This document shows, piece by piece, positions 16,923 to 25,185 of a stretch of 64,000 nucleotides of DNA (the stretch's first letter is position 1; each line of letters opens with the position of its first letter). The position numbers and the translations under genes were made by a program. The notes beneath the pieces are model-generated. The model saw only the letters and a list, made by a program, of their open reading frames with translations. It did not search any database and was not told the origin of the DNA. The DNA is from Nitratireductor sp. (lineage in GTDB: Bacteria > Pseudomonadota > Alphaproteobacteria > Rhizobiales > Rhizobiaceae), in NCBI GenBank assembly GCA_020637805.1, contig JACKJU010000014.1, forward strand, positions 1 through 64,000, given 5' to 3'.

Positions 16923-19900
16923 ATGCTTTACGACACAACGCTTCCTGACTATTCGAATTCACTTGCTGATCCGTTTGTGATCGATGCCCGCTCCGGCGGC
17001 AACTACGTCATGCGAGCCGTACAGGCCGATCTCGATGTGGGGCTGGGCCTTGGCGCCACGCCGATGTGGGTCTATGAACTCGTGGATGCGACTACTGGCG
17101 AAGTTGTCGGTTCCGTTCCAGGAATGGTGACGGAAAATGCCGATATCGCAAACTGGACCGGGACAGGCATCTACAACCCGACTTTCCTGACGTCTTCGTA
17201 CGTACCCATCAATGTCACCTGGGCGAACGATCTACCCATCGGCGACCATCTTCTGCCGTATGACACTTCGATCCTGGCACACATGGCCGGAATGATGGCC
17301 GACCCGATGGGCATGGGCGGCATGGCGCCCCCAAGCACCAATCCGCTGTATGACATCGCAAGCGGCGGCCTCAATGTCGGCGGCGAAAACATGCCCTATG
17401 ATGCAGATGGCAACTTCACCGTTCCGATCGTGACACACCTGCACGGCGCCCATATACCGTCCATATACGATGGCTGGCCGGAAGGCACCGCCATTCCGGG
17501 GCAGCAGACCACATACGAATATGACAATTCCCAGCCAGGTGCCCTGCTCTGGTATCACGACCACTCGCTTGGCATGACGCGCCTGAACGTCTATTCAGGC
17601 CTTGCCGGCATGTACATGGTCGAGGACGACAATCGCCTGGCGCTTGTGGAAGCAGGCGTGCTGCCTGATACACTCGGCACTTTCGATCAGGAAATGGTTA
17701 TCCAGGACAAGGCCTATAATTCCGACGGTACACTCTACTATCCGGCCTTTCCAACGGATGTCCTGCCGGGAACGCCCGACACGGTGGCCGATGTCCTGCC
17801 AGCCGACTACGAAGCAATGGGCGGCGTGTACCCGACTGCGGTACCCGAGTTCTTCGGCAACACCATCCTTGTCAACAACACTGCCTGGCCCAGCATGAAG
17901 GTTGGCCAGGGCGAGGTGATGCTTGATCTCCTCAACGGATCGGATTCCCGTTTCTACAATCTTCAGTTCGACAATCCGAACGTGAAAGTGACTCTCGTCG
18001 GCACTGACGGTTCCCTTCTCGAAAAACCCATCGAGATCATGGACGGCGATGGCGTTCAGGAAGCGGGTGAAATGCTGACCTTCGCTCCGGCGGATCGCCT
18101 GCAGCTCATGGTCGATTTCTCGAATGTAGCCGACGGCGAACAGGTGCAGATGATCAATACCGGCGCGGCCTACGAGCCGTTCAAGGGTCTCAATCCGGAT
18201 GGCACGCTGGCTGGAGGCGTCCAGGCCGCAGATCCCACGGTAGATCCGGTTGGCAATGTTATGGCCTTCAACGTCGACGGAACCGCCGATGCATTCCATT
18301 CGACAATGACGGCAGACACGGTCCTCAACCCGGACATGCCGGTCATCAACGAGGCCGATGCATCCGTCGTCCGCAAACTCGGCATCTATGAATATTCCGA
18401 CATGTACGGCCGGATCATGCCAATCGTCGGCACAGCCGAGGAAACCGTGGACCAGGACGGAAACACCGTAGCACCGGGCGGTCTTGGCTGGATGGAGCCA
18501 GCCACCGAAGTTGTCCAGCTTGGCCCGGATGGAACCGCTACGGAGGTCTGGGAATTTTTCAACGTATCGGCTGACGCGCACCCGATCCACCTTCATCAGA
18601 TCCAGTACCAGGTTCTTGGCCGCTATGCGCTGACCGAAGCAACTGGAACCGGCGATACCAACGGCGACGGCGTGGTTCTCGACGGAGAGGCGCAGTACAA
18701 CAACGATTTCGGCGCGCTGCTCGACACCCGCGCCGATATTGACGGCGTCCAAAACCTGCGGCCCGAGGATATGGGCGAGCAGGACACCGTCTGGGTCGGT
18801 CCGGGCGAAGGCCTGAAAATCGCCATGACCTTCGACCGTCCCGGCGACTTCGTCTGGCATTGCCATATCCTGTCCCATGAAGACCACGACATGATGCGCC
18901 CCATCAAGGTCGTTGGCGTCAAGGGCGACTTCACCGGCATGATTGCCGAGGATGCCGAAGGCGGTGCCTCGGGCCTGATCGAGATTGGCACGATGGACGA
19001 CACGCTTCAGGGCTTCGTGGCCGAAACGGTGGCCGGCCAGTACGGCTCGCTCACCATGAACATGAACGGCAACTGGTCCTATGCGGTCGACAATACGAGT
19101 GCCGCTGTACAGGAACTCGATGCCGGTGAGAGCGTGTTCGACACGATCACGATAACCGAACTTGGCGGTCAGACCCACACAATCACGGTGGAAGTCATCG
19201 GCCGCGACGAGGTTACCGCCAACGAAGTGATGGACGATCCATCCGTCACCCAGTACCTCGATGGCACGACCGACAACGACATCTTCGTCATTGCCGGCCA
19301 GTCCTCCGATTACGGATGGGATCAAAGCGAGGACGGAAAAGGCATCGTTGTTTGGAACAACGAAACCGGCGCCTACGATCTGCTCTACGGATTTGAAACC
19401 CTGCGTTTCGACGACATCGACGTGGCACTCGATGGTTCGGGACCGGTCGACCCAGGGACCGGAACCGAAGTCATGGACGACCCGGCAGAGACACAGTATC
19501 TCAACGGCACTTCGGATAACGACGTGTTTGTTCTTGCGGGATCCTCCACCGATTTCGGCTGGGACATGACCGAAGACGGACAGGGCATCGTTGTCTGGAA
19601 CAACGAGACCGGCGCCTATGATCTGCTCTACGGCTTCGAAACCCTGCGTTTCGATGACATGGATGTAGCACTCGACGATTCTGGCCCGGTCAATCCTGGC
19701 GTGGAAGGCGAAGTCATGGACGATCCGTCAGAGACCCAGTATCTGAATGGGACATCAGATAACGACGTGTTTGTTCTTTCGGGACCTTCCACCAATTTCA
19801 GCTGGGACGTGACCGAGGACGGTCAGGGCATCGTTGTCTGGAACAACGAGACGGGCGCACACGACCTGCTCTACGGCTTCGAAACCCTGCGTTTCGATGA

Positions 19901-20942
19901 CATGGATGTAGCACTCGACGGTTCTGGACCGGTTGATCCCGGCGTCGAAGGCGAGGTCATGGACGACCCGGCAGTGACCCAGTACCTGAACGGCACTTCG
20001 GACAATGACGTGTTTGTTCTTTCTGGATCATCAAGCGAGTTTGGCTGGGATGCAACCGAGGACGGTCAGGGCATCGTTGTCTGGAACCAGGAAACTGGCG
20101 CACACGACCTGCTCTACGGCTTCGAAGCCCTGCGGTTCGATGACAAGGACGTAGCGTTGGACGGTTCCGGCCCCGTGGAAGAGGAATATTCCTACGGAGA
20201 CAGCACCTATGTGCTGGGAACTGAAGGTCTGTCCTGGGAAGAGGCGAAAGCCGAAGCCGAGGCAATGGGTGGCAAGATCCTCGAAATCAACAGCGAGGGC
20301 GAGAACCAGTTCGTACATGAGACCTTCAACACCGGCAAACCGATCTGGCTCGGTTTCAATGATACCGTGACCGAAGGTCACTACGTCGACAGCGAAGGCA
20401 ATGCACTTGCCTACACCAACTGGCTTCCCGGCGAACCCAACAATGCTGGTAGCGAACAGGACTACGCACTACTTGCCAGCACCTCCGGCCAGTGGGACGA
20501 CCAGGACCATGCGGGTGGCGGATATCTCGACGCCAGCGGAAATTGGGTGACGGCAACCAACCGGCTTGTCATCGAGTTCGACAACGGTGGTGGTTCAGAA
20601 CCCATCGTCCCCGGAACGGGTCACGAAAATCCCATCGAGCACATCTGGGACTTCGTCACCGATCTCGGCGAGAATATTCTCGGCGGTATCATCGGCGGAA
20701 TTCTGGGCGGCCTAACGGGATACGGCTGGCACAAGAGCTACGACCACGCCGATGCTTGTGAAACGTTCCACGGCAATTCGTCCCAGGATCAGTTCGTCAT
20801 TGATGGTCATTCCTCGGCATATGACTGGAAGGAAATGGCGGACGGCGGCCTGGACATCTGGAACGTGGAAACCGGCGTGCACGACTATCTCTATGAGTTC
20901 GAGCAGGTCTGCTTCAACGACGGCGCAATCTGCCCTGCCTGA
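16923..20942 (+). CDS. Giant multicopper oxidase with VCBS-like domain, four 81-residue repeats and a C-type-lectin fold
   Basis: The protein has 1339 residues. The first ~680 form a CotA/bilirubin-oxidase-type multicopper oxidase. All four copper motifs are visible: HLHGAH (codons from 17436), WYHDH (17550), HPIHLH (18579) and HCHILSHEDHDMM (18858). A Met-rich loop 'MAGMMADPMGMGGM' sits near 17282. Then come a VCBS/cadherin-like module (~18990-19210), four tandem 81-residue repeats, a C-type-lectin fold with 'WLPGEPNNAG' (~20197-20580), a Gly-zipper stretch, and a degenerate fifth repeat. There is no signal peptide; the acidic repeats ('NGTSDNDVFVL', 'LYGFETLRFDD') are of the kind found in type I-secreted proteins. 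I chose ATG 16923 (AAGG upstream) over GTG 16911. Substrate unknown; Mn(II) or phenolics are guesses. Confidence 0.85.
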   Translation: MLYDTTLPDYSNSLADPFVIDARSGGNYVMRAVQADLDVGLGLGATPMWVYELVDATTGEVVGSVPGMVTENADIANWTGTGIYNPTFLTSSYVPINVTWANDLPIGDHLLPYDTSILAHMAGMMADPMGMGGMAPPSTNPLYDIASGGLNVGGENMPYDADGNFTVPIVTHLHGAHIPSIYDGWPEGTAIPGQQTTYEYDNSQPGALLWYHDHSLGMTRLNVYSGLAGMYMVEDDNRLALVEAGVLPDTLGTFDQEMVIQDKAYNSDGTLYYPAFPTDVLPGTPDTVADVLPADYEAMGGVYPTAVPEFFGNTILVNNTAWPSMKVGQGEVMLDLLNGSDSRFYNLQFDNPNVKVTLVGTDGSLLEKPIEIMDGDGVQEAGEMLTFAPADRLQLMVDFSNVADGEQVQMINTGAAYEPFKGLNPDGTLAGGVQAADPTVDPVGNVMAFNVDGTADAFHSTMTADTVLNPDMPVINEADASVVRKLGIYEYSDMYGRIMPIVGTAEETVDQDGNTVAPGGLGWMEPATEVVQLGPDGTATEVWEFFNVSADAHPIHLHQIQYQVLGRYALTEATGTGDTNGDGVVLDGEAQYNNDFGALLDTRADIDGVQNLRPEDMGEQDTVWVGPGEGLKIAMTFDRPGDFVWHCHILSHEDHDMMRPIKVVGVKGDFTGMIAEDAEGGASGLIEIGTMDDTLQGFVAETVAGQYGSLTMNMNGNWSYAVDNTSAAVQELDAGESVFDTITITELGGQTHTITVEVIGRDEVTANEVMDDPSVTQYLDGTTDNDIFVIAGQSSDYGWDQSEDGKGIVVWNNETGAYDLLYGFETLRFDDIDVALDGSGPVDPGTGTEVMDDPAETQYLNGTSDNDVFVLAGSSTDFGWDMTEDGQGIVVWNNETGAYDLLYGFETLRFDDMDVALDDSGPVNPGVEGEVMDDPSETQYLNGTSDNDVFVLSGPSTNFSWDVTEDGQGIVVWNNETGAHDLLYGFETLRFDDMDVALDGSGPVDPGVEGEVMDDPAVTQYLNGTSDNDVFVLSGSSSEFGWDATEDGQGIVVWNQETGAHDLLYGFEALRFDDKDVALDGSGPVEEEYSYGDSTYVLGTEGLSWEEAKAEAEAMGGKILEINSEGENQFVHETFNTGKPIWLGFNDTVTEGHYVDSEGNALAYTNWLPGEPNNAGSEQDYALLASTSGQWDDQDHAGGGYLDASGNWVTATNRLVIEFDNGGGSEPIVPGTGHENPIEHIWDFVTDLGENILGGIIGGILGGLTGYGWHKSYDHADACETFHGNSSQDQFVIDGHSSAYDWKEMADGGLDIWNVETGVHDYLYEFEQVCFNDGAICPA
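19230..20190 (+). repeat. Four in-frame 243-bp tandem repeats inside the multicopper oxidase gene
   Basis: The 'VMDDP' Met codons fall at 19230, 19473, 19716 and 19959, exactly 243 bases (81 codons) apart. Copies two to four share long identical stretches, such as that around 'GIVVWNNETGA', while the first is more diverged, which suggests recent duplication of the later units. A fifth, degenerate copy ends the gene at about 20757-20940 after the lectin-like domain. Confidence 0.9.
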
Positions 20943-20973
20943 CCGGCACGGGCTGCAGACGAGAAGTCAAACT

Positions 20974-21008
20974 GGCCGGGAAGCTCCGTCTTCCCGGCCT
21001 TTCTTTTG
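20974..21008 (+). terminator. Intrinsic terminator of the multicopper oxidase gene
   Basis: GGCCGGGAAG pairs with CTTCCCGGCC across six bases and is followed by TTTCTTTT, 30 bases past the stop. Confidence 0.9.
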
Positions 21009-21134
21009 GCTGTTCTTCGCACTCGCACGCCTGACACGAGACGTGTTACCAATCGGGATGCCGCTGAACCACCCGCCTGATTTACTGTGCGGTCCAGTCG
21101 CATTTACCCACCAGTTTTAACTGAGGAGCACGAA

Positions 21135-21566
21135 ATGACAGACCTTGCCGGCAGCATCGGAGACAGTGCCAAATTCACCAAGACGGTAAGCGAGAGCGAC
21201 GTTTACCTCTACGCCGGCATTACCGGCGACATGGCACCCAACCACCTGGACGCCGCCTATATGCAGAAATCGAAATGGGGTCAGCGCCAGGCCCACGGTG
21301 CGCTGCTAGTCGGATTCATGTCTACAGCGGTCAGCCTTTCCGTGGGCAACCACCGCGAGGGAGACGAAACGCCTGTCTCACTTGGGTTTGACCGTGTGAG
21401 GTTCCTCAAGCCTGTCTTCTTTGGTGACACGATCACCACGAGCTTCGAAGTAACCGAAGTGGATTCCGAAAAACGACGGGTAATGGGAAAACTGGAATGC
21501 CACAACCAGGATGGCGATCTCGTGGCGGTGGCCACTCACATAGAGAAATGGGTTCCCAACACCTGA
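21135..21566 (+). CDS. MaoC-like (R)-specific enoyl-CoA hydratase family protein
   Basis: The protein has 143 residues with a hot-dog fold. The hydratase signature region 'YAGITGDMAPNHLDAAYMQKS' has the D/N-H pair of MaoC enzymes in the form D..PNHLD, followed by 'QAHGALLVGFMS'. GAGGAG seven bases before the ATG fixes the start; an upstream extension to 21087 has no support. Its substrate (an enoyl-CoA or similar thioester) is not indicated. It lies alone between the multicopper oxidase and rpoH. Confidence 0.8.
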   Translation: MTDLAGSIGDSAKFTKTVSESDVYLYAGITGDMAPNHLDAAYMQKSKWGQRQAHGALLVGFMSTAVSLSVGNHREGDETPVSLGFDRVRFLKPVFFGDTITTSFEVTEVDSEKRRVMGKLECHNQDGDLVAVATHIEKWVPNT

Positions 21567-21679
21567 ACCCTGTCCAACTGAAATCAAACGTCCTTGAGGG
21601 CCCCGAAATCGCCCAAATGCCCTGCAAATTCAGGCAGAACGTATATTACATCAAATTAATACAAGGGGGTTTGCAAATC

Positions 21680-21700
21680 TGATATGCAATAACCATATCA
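21680..21700. promoter_or_regulatory. Perfect dyad TGATATG-N7-CATATCA upstream of rpoH
   Basis: Seven-base arms are exact inverted complements around a seven-base spacer in an AT-rich stretch between the MaoC gene and rpoH. The form suits a dimeric repressor or activator site. It is 165 bases before the rpoH ATG; which gene it serves is unclear. Confidence 0.4.
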
Positions 21701-21807
21701 TTTTCAAAGCGGCTGGCTTCGGCAGCCGCTGGCAAGGTTCGCCAAAGTGGTGCCTGGTCAAGAGATGAGGAGACAGTCTTCTCTTTTCAAGGCACCTCTG
21801 CTGCAAG

Positions 21808-21824
21808 GCCCGTGAGGAACGGGC
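21808..21824 (+). other. Hairpin in the rpoH leader
   Basis: GCCCGT-GAGGA-ACGGGC forms a six-pair stem in the presumed rpoH 5' leader, 40 bases before the start codon, and encloses a GAGGA. It does not cover the real ribosome-binding site (AAAGGAGGG at about 21850), so a role in thermal control is not implied by this stem alone. Confidence 0.3.
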
Positions 21825-21864
21825 ACGGTGGCCGGGGACCTGAACGAGCAAAGGAGGGTGCTTT

Positions 21865-22794
21865 ATGGCCCAATCACTGACGACTGCCCGCACGCTTCCC
21901 AGCGTGGCTTCGGGCGAAAACGGACTTTCCAGATATTTGCAGGAAATCCGCCGGTTCCCGATGCTGGAGCCGGACGAAGAGTACATGCTTGCCAAGCGGT
22001 ATCAGGAACATGACGATTCCGATGCTGCCCACAAGCTGGTTACCAGCCATCTGCGTCTCGTGGCAAAGATTGCCATGGGCTATCGCGGCTATGGTCTGCC
22101 GATCGGCGAAGTCATTTCCGAGGGCAATGTCGGCCTGATGCAGGCTGTCAAGAAGTTCGACCCGGAGAAGGGTTTCCGCCTCGCCACCTATGCCATGTGG
22201 TGGATCAAGGCTGCCATTCAGGAATACGTTCTTCGTTCCTGGTCGCTGGTCAAGATGGGTACTACTGCCAACCAGAAGAAACTGTTCTTCAACCTGCGCA
22301 AGGCAAAGGGCAAGATCCAGGCACTTGAAGACGGCGACATGACGCCGGACCAGGTCAAGGAGATCGCAACGAAGCTTGGCGTCTCAGAAGAAGAGGTCAT
22401 TTCCATGAACCGCCGTCTTGGCGGTGACGCTTCGCTCAACGCGCCGATCAAGGCAACCGAGGGCGAAAGCGGCGAATGGCAGGATTGGCTGGTAGACGAT
22501 ACCGACAATGCCGAGCAGATCCTCGTTCGCGAGGACGAGATGGACTCGCGCCGTCAGATGCTACGCGAAGCGCTCGACGTCCTGACCGACCGCGAGAAGC
22601 GCATCTTCCTGGCGCGCCGCCTGGAAGAAAGTCCGATCACCCTGGAGGAACTCTCCACCGAGTTCGACATCTCCCGGGAACGCGTTCGCCAGATCGAGGT
22701 TCGCGCCTTCGAGAAGGTGCAGAAAGCCATGGTACAGGCTGCAAGGGACATGGCGTCGGACAGCCGCAAGGCGCTGGAAGATCACAGCGCATGA
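21865..22794 (+). CDS. rpoH: Heat-shock sigma factor RpoH (sigma-32)
   Basis: The protein has 309 residues. Region 2 reads 'SHLRLVAKIAMGYRGYGLP..EVISEGNVGLMQAVKKFDPEKGFRLATYAMWWIKAAIQEYV' in pieces, the RpoH box 'QKKLFFNLRKAK' follows, and region 4 has the HTH 'ITLEELSTEFDISRERVRQIEVRAFEKVQ'. It directs RNA polymerase to heat-shock promoters. AAAGGAGGG precedes the ATG. It is monocistronic, with a terminator downstream. Many relatives carry two rpoH genes; this one, located after rluD, corresponds to the main locus. In other bacteria RpoH is degraded by FtsH, also encoded in this window. Confidence 0.95.
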   Translation: MAQSLTTARTLPSVASGENGLSRYLQEIRRFPMLEPDEEYMLAKRYQEHDDSDAAHKLVTSHLRLVAKIAMGYRGYGLPIGEVISEGNVGLMQAVKKFDPEKGFRLATYAMWWIKAAIQEYVLRSWSLVKMGTTANQKKLFFNLRKAKGKIQALEDGDMTPDQVKEIATKLGVSEEEVISMNRRLGGDASLNAPIKATEGESGEWQDWLVDDTDNAEQILVREDEMDSRRQMLREALDVLTDREKRIFLARRLEESPITLEELSTEFDISRERVRQIEVRAFEKVQKAMVQAARDMASDSRKALEDHSA

Positions 22795-22853
22795 CCTGAA
22801 ACCGGCATGACGGCTTTCCGCCATGCCCTCTATGCCAAGCAAGTCGATGCAAT

Positions 22854-22888
22854 GGAAAAAGGCCGGGGTTCGCTCCGGCCTTTTCCTT
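22854..22888 (+). terminator. Intrinsic terminator of rpoH
   Basis: GGAAAAAGGCCGG pairs with CCGGCCTTTTCC and is followed by further T residues, 60 bases after the stop. Confidence 0.85.
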
Positions 22889-22969
22889 TTTGGGTCCATG
22901 TTTTCAATCCAGCGGATCAGTAAAAGGAAACACGCTGAATGGAGGTGTGCAGCCTCCCCGCACCCGCCG

Positions 22970-23380
22970 TCAATGCTCCGTAACGCAGAGCTCATGGTCC
23001 GCCAGCGTTTCGATGACCTTGCAATCGGCCACCGTTCCGCCATCGCAGGCGGAGATTCGTTGAAGTTCCATCTCCAGGCGCCTCAACCGCGCTATCCTGT
23101 CCTGAACCTCTTCGAGATGGCGCACCGCAATTGCGTGCGCGTTTCCACACGGCTTTTCCGGATGCGCTGACAGTTCCAGCAATTCGCGAATGTCATCAAT
23201 GGAAAACCCGAGTTCCCGCGAATGACGGACGAAGGCTAGCCGGTCGAGCCCCGCCTTCGAATAGCGCCGCTGGTTGCCATCGGAACGCTCCGCAGCTTCC
23301 AGCAGACCCATCTGTTCGTAGTAGCGGATCGTGGGAACCTTCACACCGGTGCGCTTCGAGAGTTGCCCGATCGAATACAT
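22970..23380 (-). CDS. MerR-family metal-responsive regulator (CadR/ZntR-like)
   Basis: The protein has 136 residues. The N-terminal winged HTH opens 'MYSIGQLSKRTGVKVPTIRYYEQMGLL', a dimerisation helix follows, and the C-terminal metal site has Cys in 'PEKPCGNAH', 'ISACDGGTVADCKVIE' and 'HELCVTEH', the pattern of Zn/Cd/Pb-responsive members. It is divergent from the CDF efflux gene; the shared gap contains a promoter with the 19-bp spacer and dyad MerR proteins bind. It therefore probably activates that exporter on metal exposure. Confidence 0.88.
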   Translation of the reverse strand: MYSIGQLSKRTGVKVPTIRYYEQMGLLEAAERSDGNQRRYSKAGLDRLAFVRHSRELGFSIDDIRELLELSAHPEKPCGNAHAIAVRHLEEVQDRIARLRRLEMELQRISACDGGTVADCKVIETLADHELCVTEH

Positions 23381-23401
23381 GAAATTTCTCGCCTTCCGGG
23401 G

Positions 23402-23432
23402 TTGAACCTCTAGTGACTAGAGCAAGTATATG
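23402..23432 (+). promoter_or_regulatory. MerR-type promoter/operator of the CDF exporter
   Basis: -35 TTGAAC (23402-23407) and -10 TATATG (23427-23432) are separated by 19 bases, the overlong spacer typical of MerR-activated promoters. The spacer holds the perfect palindrome CTCTAG-TGA-CTAGAG (23408-23422). Transcription would start near 23439. Confidence 0.8.
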
Positions 23433-23469
23433 TAGCTTCATGGCACATGATCAAGAACCGGAAAACCTC

Positions 23470-24219
23470 ATGACCACGACCATCTCCGATGCTTCCACAA
23501 GCACCTCCTGTTCCTCGGGTTCCGCCTGCGGCTGCTCGGGCAACCCCGCTTTCGACGGCATGGACCGGCGATATCGCTTGATCCTTTGGGTGGTTATCGC
23601 GATCAACGGGATCATGTTTTTTGTCGAGATGGCGGCAGGCCAGCTTGCCGGATCTCAGGCGCTCAAGGCCGACGCCCTCGACTTTCTGGGCGATACACTG
23701 ACCTACGGCATGAGCCTCGCGGTCATCGGCATGAGCCTGAAGGTCCGTTCCACCGCCGCGCTCATCAAGGGCGCAAGCCTCGCCGCGATGGGTCTGTTCG
23801 TCCTGGTCACCACGCTTTACCAGTTCCTGGTGCTGGGCGTACCGGAAGCGCAGATCATGGGCACAATCGGCTTTCTGGCGCTCGCGGCCAACCTCGCCAG
23901 CGTGCTGTTGCTGATGCGCTACAAGGATGGCGATGCCAATGTGCGCTCCGTCTGGCTTTGTTCGCGCAATGACGCGATCGGCAATGTCATGGTGATGCTG
24001 GCATCGGGTGCGGTTTGGCTTACCGCCACGGCGTGGCCGGATCTCGTGGTCGCGTTGGCAATGGCAAGCCTATTCCTGAAATCATCGTGGAGCATTCTGA
24101 CCCAGGCATGGGCGGAATACCGCAGCGGCGAAGATTCCGGCGCGCTCCTGAGCCACGGGCACGACCATTCGCACGATCATGACAATGGTGGCGGCCATGC
24201 GCACGGCCACCACCATTGA
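23470..24219 (+). CDS. Cation diffusion facilitator (CDF) metal exporter
   Basis: The protein has 249 residues. A Cys-rich N-terminus ('TSCSSGSACGCSG') is followed by six membrane segments and a His-rich tail ('HGHDHSHDHDNGGGHAHGHHH' in two parts). The membrane metal site shows DxxxD in TM2 (DFLGD). In TM5 the usual HxxxD appears as CxxxD (CSRND). There is only a short or no cytoplasmic domain, unlike YiiP-type CDFs of about 300 residues. It exports Zn, Cd or a softer metal to the periplasm. The ATG at 23470 lies after the expected transcription start (~23439); the earlier in-frame TTG/ATG codons lie within or at the promoter. Confidence 0.82.
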   Translation: MTTTISDASTSTSCSSGSACGCSGNPAFDGMDRRYRLILWVVIAINGIMFFVEMAAGQLAGSQALKADALDFLGDTLTYGMSLAVIGMSLKVRSTAALIKGASLAAMGLFVLVTTLYQFLVLGVPEAQIMGTIGFLALAANLASVLLLMRYKDGDANVRSVWLCSRNDAIGNVMVMLASGAVWLTATAWPDLVVALAMASLFLKSSWSILTQAWAEYRSGEDSGALLSHGHDHSHDHDNGGGHAHGHHH

Positions 24220-24228
24220 TCCGGATCG

Positions 24229-25164
24229 CTATCTCAGTTCCACGGCATATTCATCGACTGGCGGAATTTGCTTGATGAGCCCGCTTTCCTTCATGAAGGT
24301 AGCGAAGCGTTCATAGCGCTTGCGATCGAGCGCCGCCGGGCGCTTGGCAAGGCGCGGCAGCGTGTCGTACCAGGCGCGCTTGTTCAGGTCATTGGCGAGG
24401 TCAGGCTGGTCCTTGATGAACATTTCCCACGATTCATCGGGGTGATTCGTGATGAAAAGGGTCGCCTCTTCGATCACGTCCAGGAACTTCGGGAATCGCG
24501 GATCACCGGCACTGTCCTTTTTCGCCACGAAGACCAGTTCATCATATACCGGCACGCCATTCTCCTCGGGGAAGAAAGCTATTCCGGGATGACCCTCGAT
24601 ATCGAGCTGGTTGAGTTCGAAATTGCGGAACGCACCGATAACCGCATCCACCTGACCGGAGATAAGGGACGGCGACAGCGAAAAATTGATGTTGACCAGT
24701 TTGACGTCTTCGAGCGAAAGACCGGCCGTCTTCAGCATTGCACCGAGGACCGCATCCTCAAATCCGCCTACCGAAAACCCCACTGTCTTGCCTTTCAGAT
24801 CAGCAATCGATTTGATCCCGCCATCCTTCAAGACGACCAGCGAGTTGAGCGGAGTTTCGGCAATCGTGCCTATGCGAACGAGCGGCAATCCCTCGTCCAC
24901 CTGCACATGCAATTGCGGCTGATAGGTAATCGCGATTTCGGCCTGACCTGCAGCAACAAGACGTGGCGGCGCGGAAGGATCGGCCGGCGGGACAAGTTCG
25001 ACATCCAGTCCGGCCGCTTCGAACATGCCGCGATGGCGCGCGACGATCAGCGCGGCATGGTCCGGATTGACGAACCAGTCCAGCAAAACGGTCAGCTTCT
25101 CGTTCGCCATGGCAGGCAGCGGCGCAACGAGAAGACAGATTGAGAGCAGCAATATCCGTATCAT
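24229..25164 (-). CDS. thiY: ThiY-like ABC transporter substrate-binding protein (thiamine pyrimidine precursor)
   Basis: The protein has 311 residues: signal peptide to AMA (~20), then an NMT1/THI5-like periplasmic-binding fold ('LTVLLDWFVNPDHAALIVARHRGMFEAAGLDVELV', 'GQAEIAITYQPQL'). The family binds formylaminopyrimidine or hydroxymethylpyrimidine for thiamine salvage. It is transcribed behind thiX and under the TPP riboswitch upstream, which supports the thiamine assignment over sulfonate or nitrate uptake. It is the last gene of the operon; no ATPase gene follows. Confidence 0.85.
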   Translation of the reverse strand: MIRILLLSICLLVAPLPAMANEKLTVLLDWFVNPDHAALIVARHRGMFEAAGLDVELVPPADPSAPPRLVAAGQAEIAITYQPQLHVQVDEGLPLVRIGTIAETPLNSLVVLKDGGIKSIADLKGKTVGFSVGGFEDAVLGAMLKTAGLSLEDVKLVNINFSLSPSLISGQVDAVIGAFRNFELNQLDIEGHPGIAFFPEENGVPVYDELVFVAKKDSAGDPRFPKFLDVIEEATLFITNHPDESWEMFIKDQPDLANDLNKRAWYDTLPRLAKRPAALDRKRYERFATFMKESGLIKQIPPVDEYAVELR

Positions 25165-25185
25165 GAGGAAACTCCGTTTGGGCGG

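Noticed and set aside
17595..19325. 576-codon frame on the minus strand
   Set aside because: It lies fully antisense to the multicopper oxidase gene, whose motifs are unmistakable, and shows no family motif.
16923..20942. Possibility that the long multicopper oxidase frame is a fusion artefact
   Set aside because: The 81-codon period, the uninterrupted frame and the terminator right after the stop argue for one intact gene.
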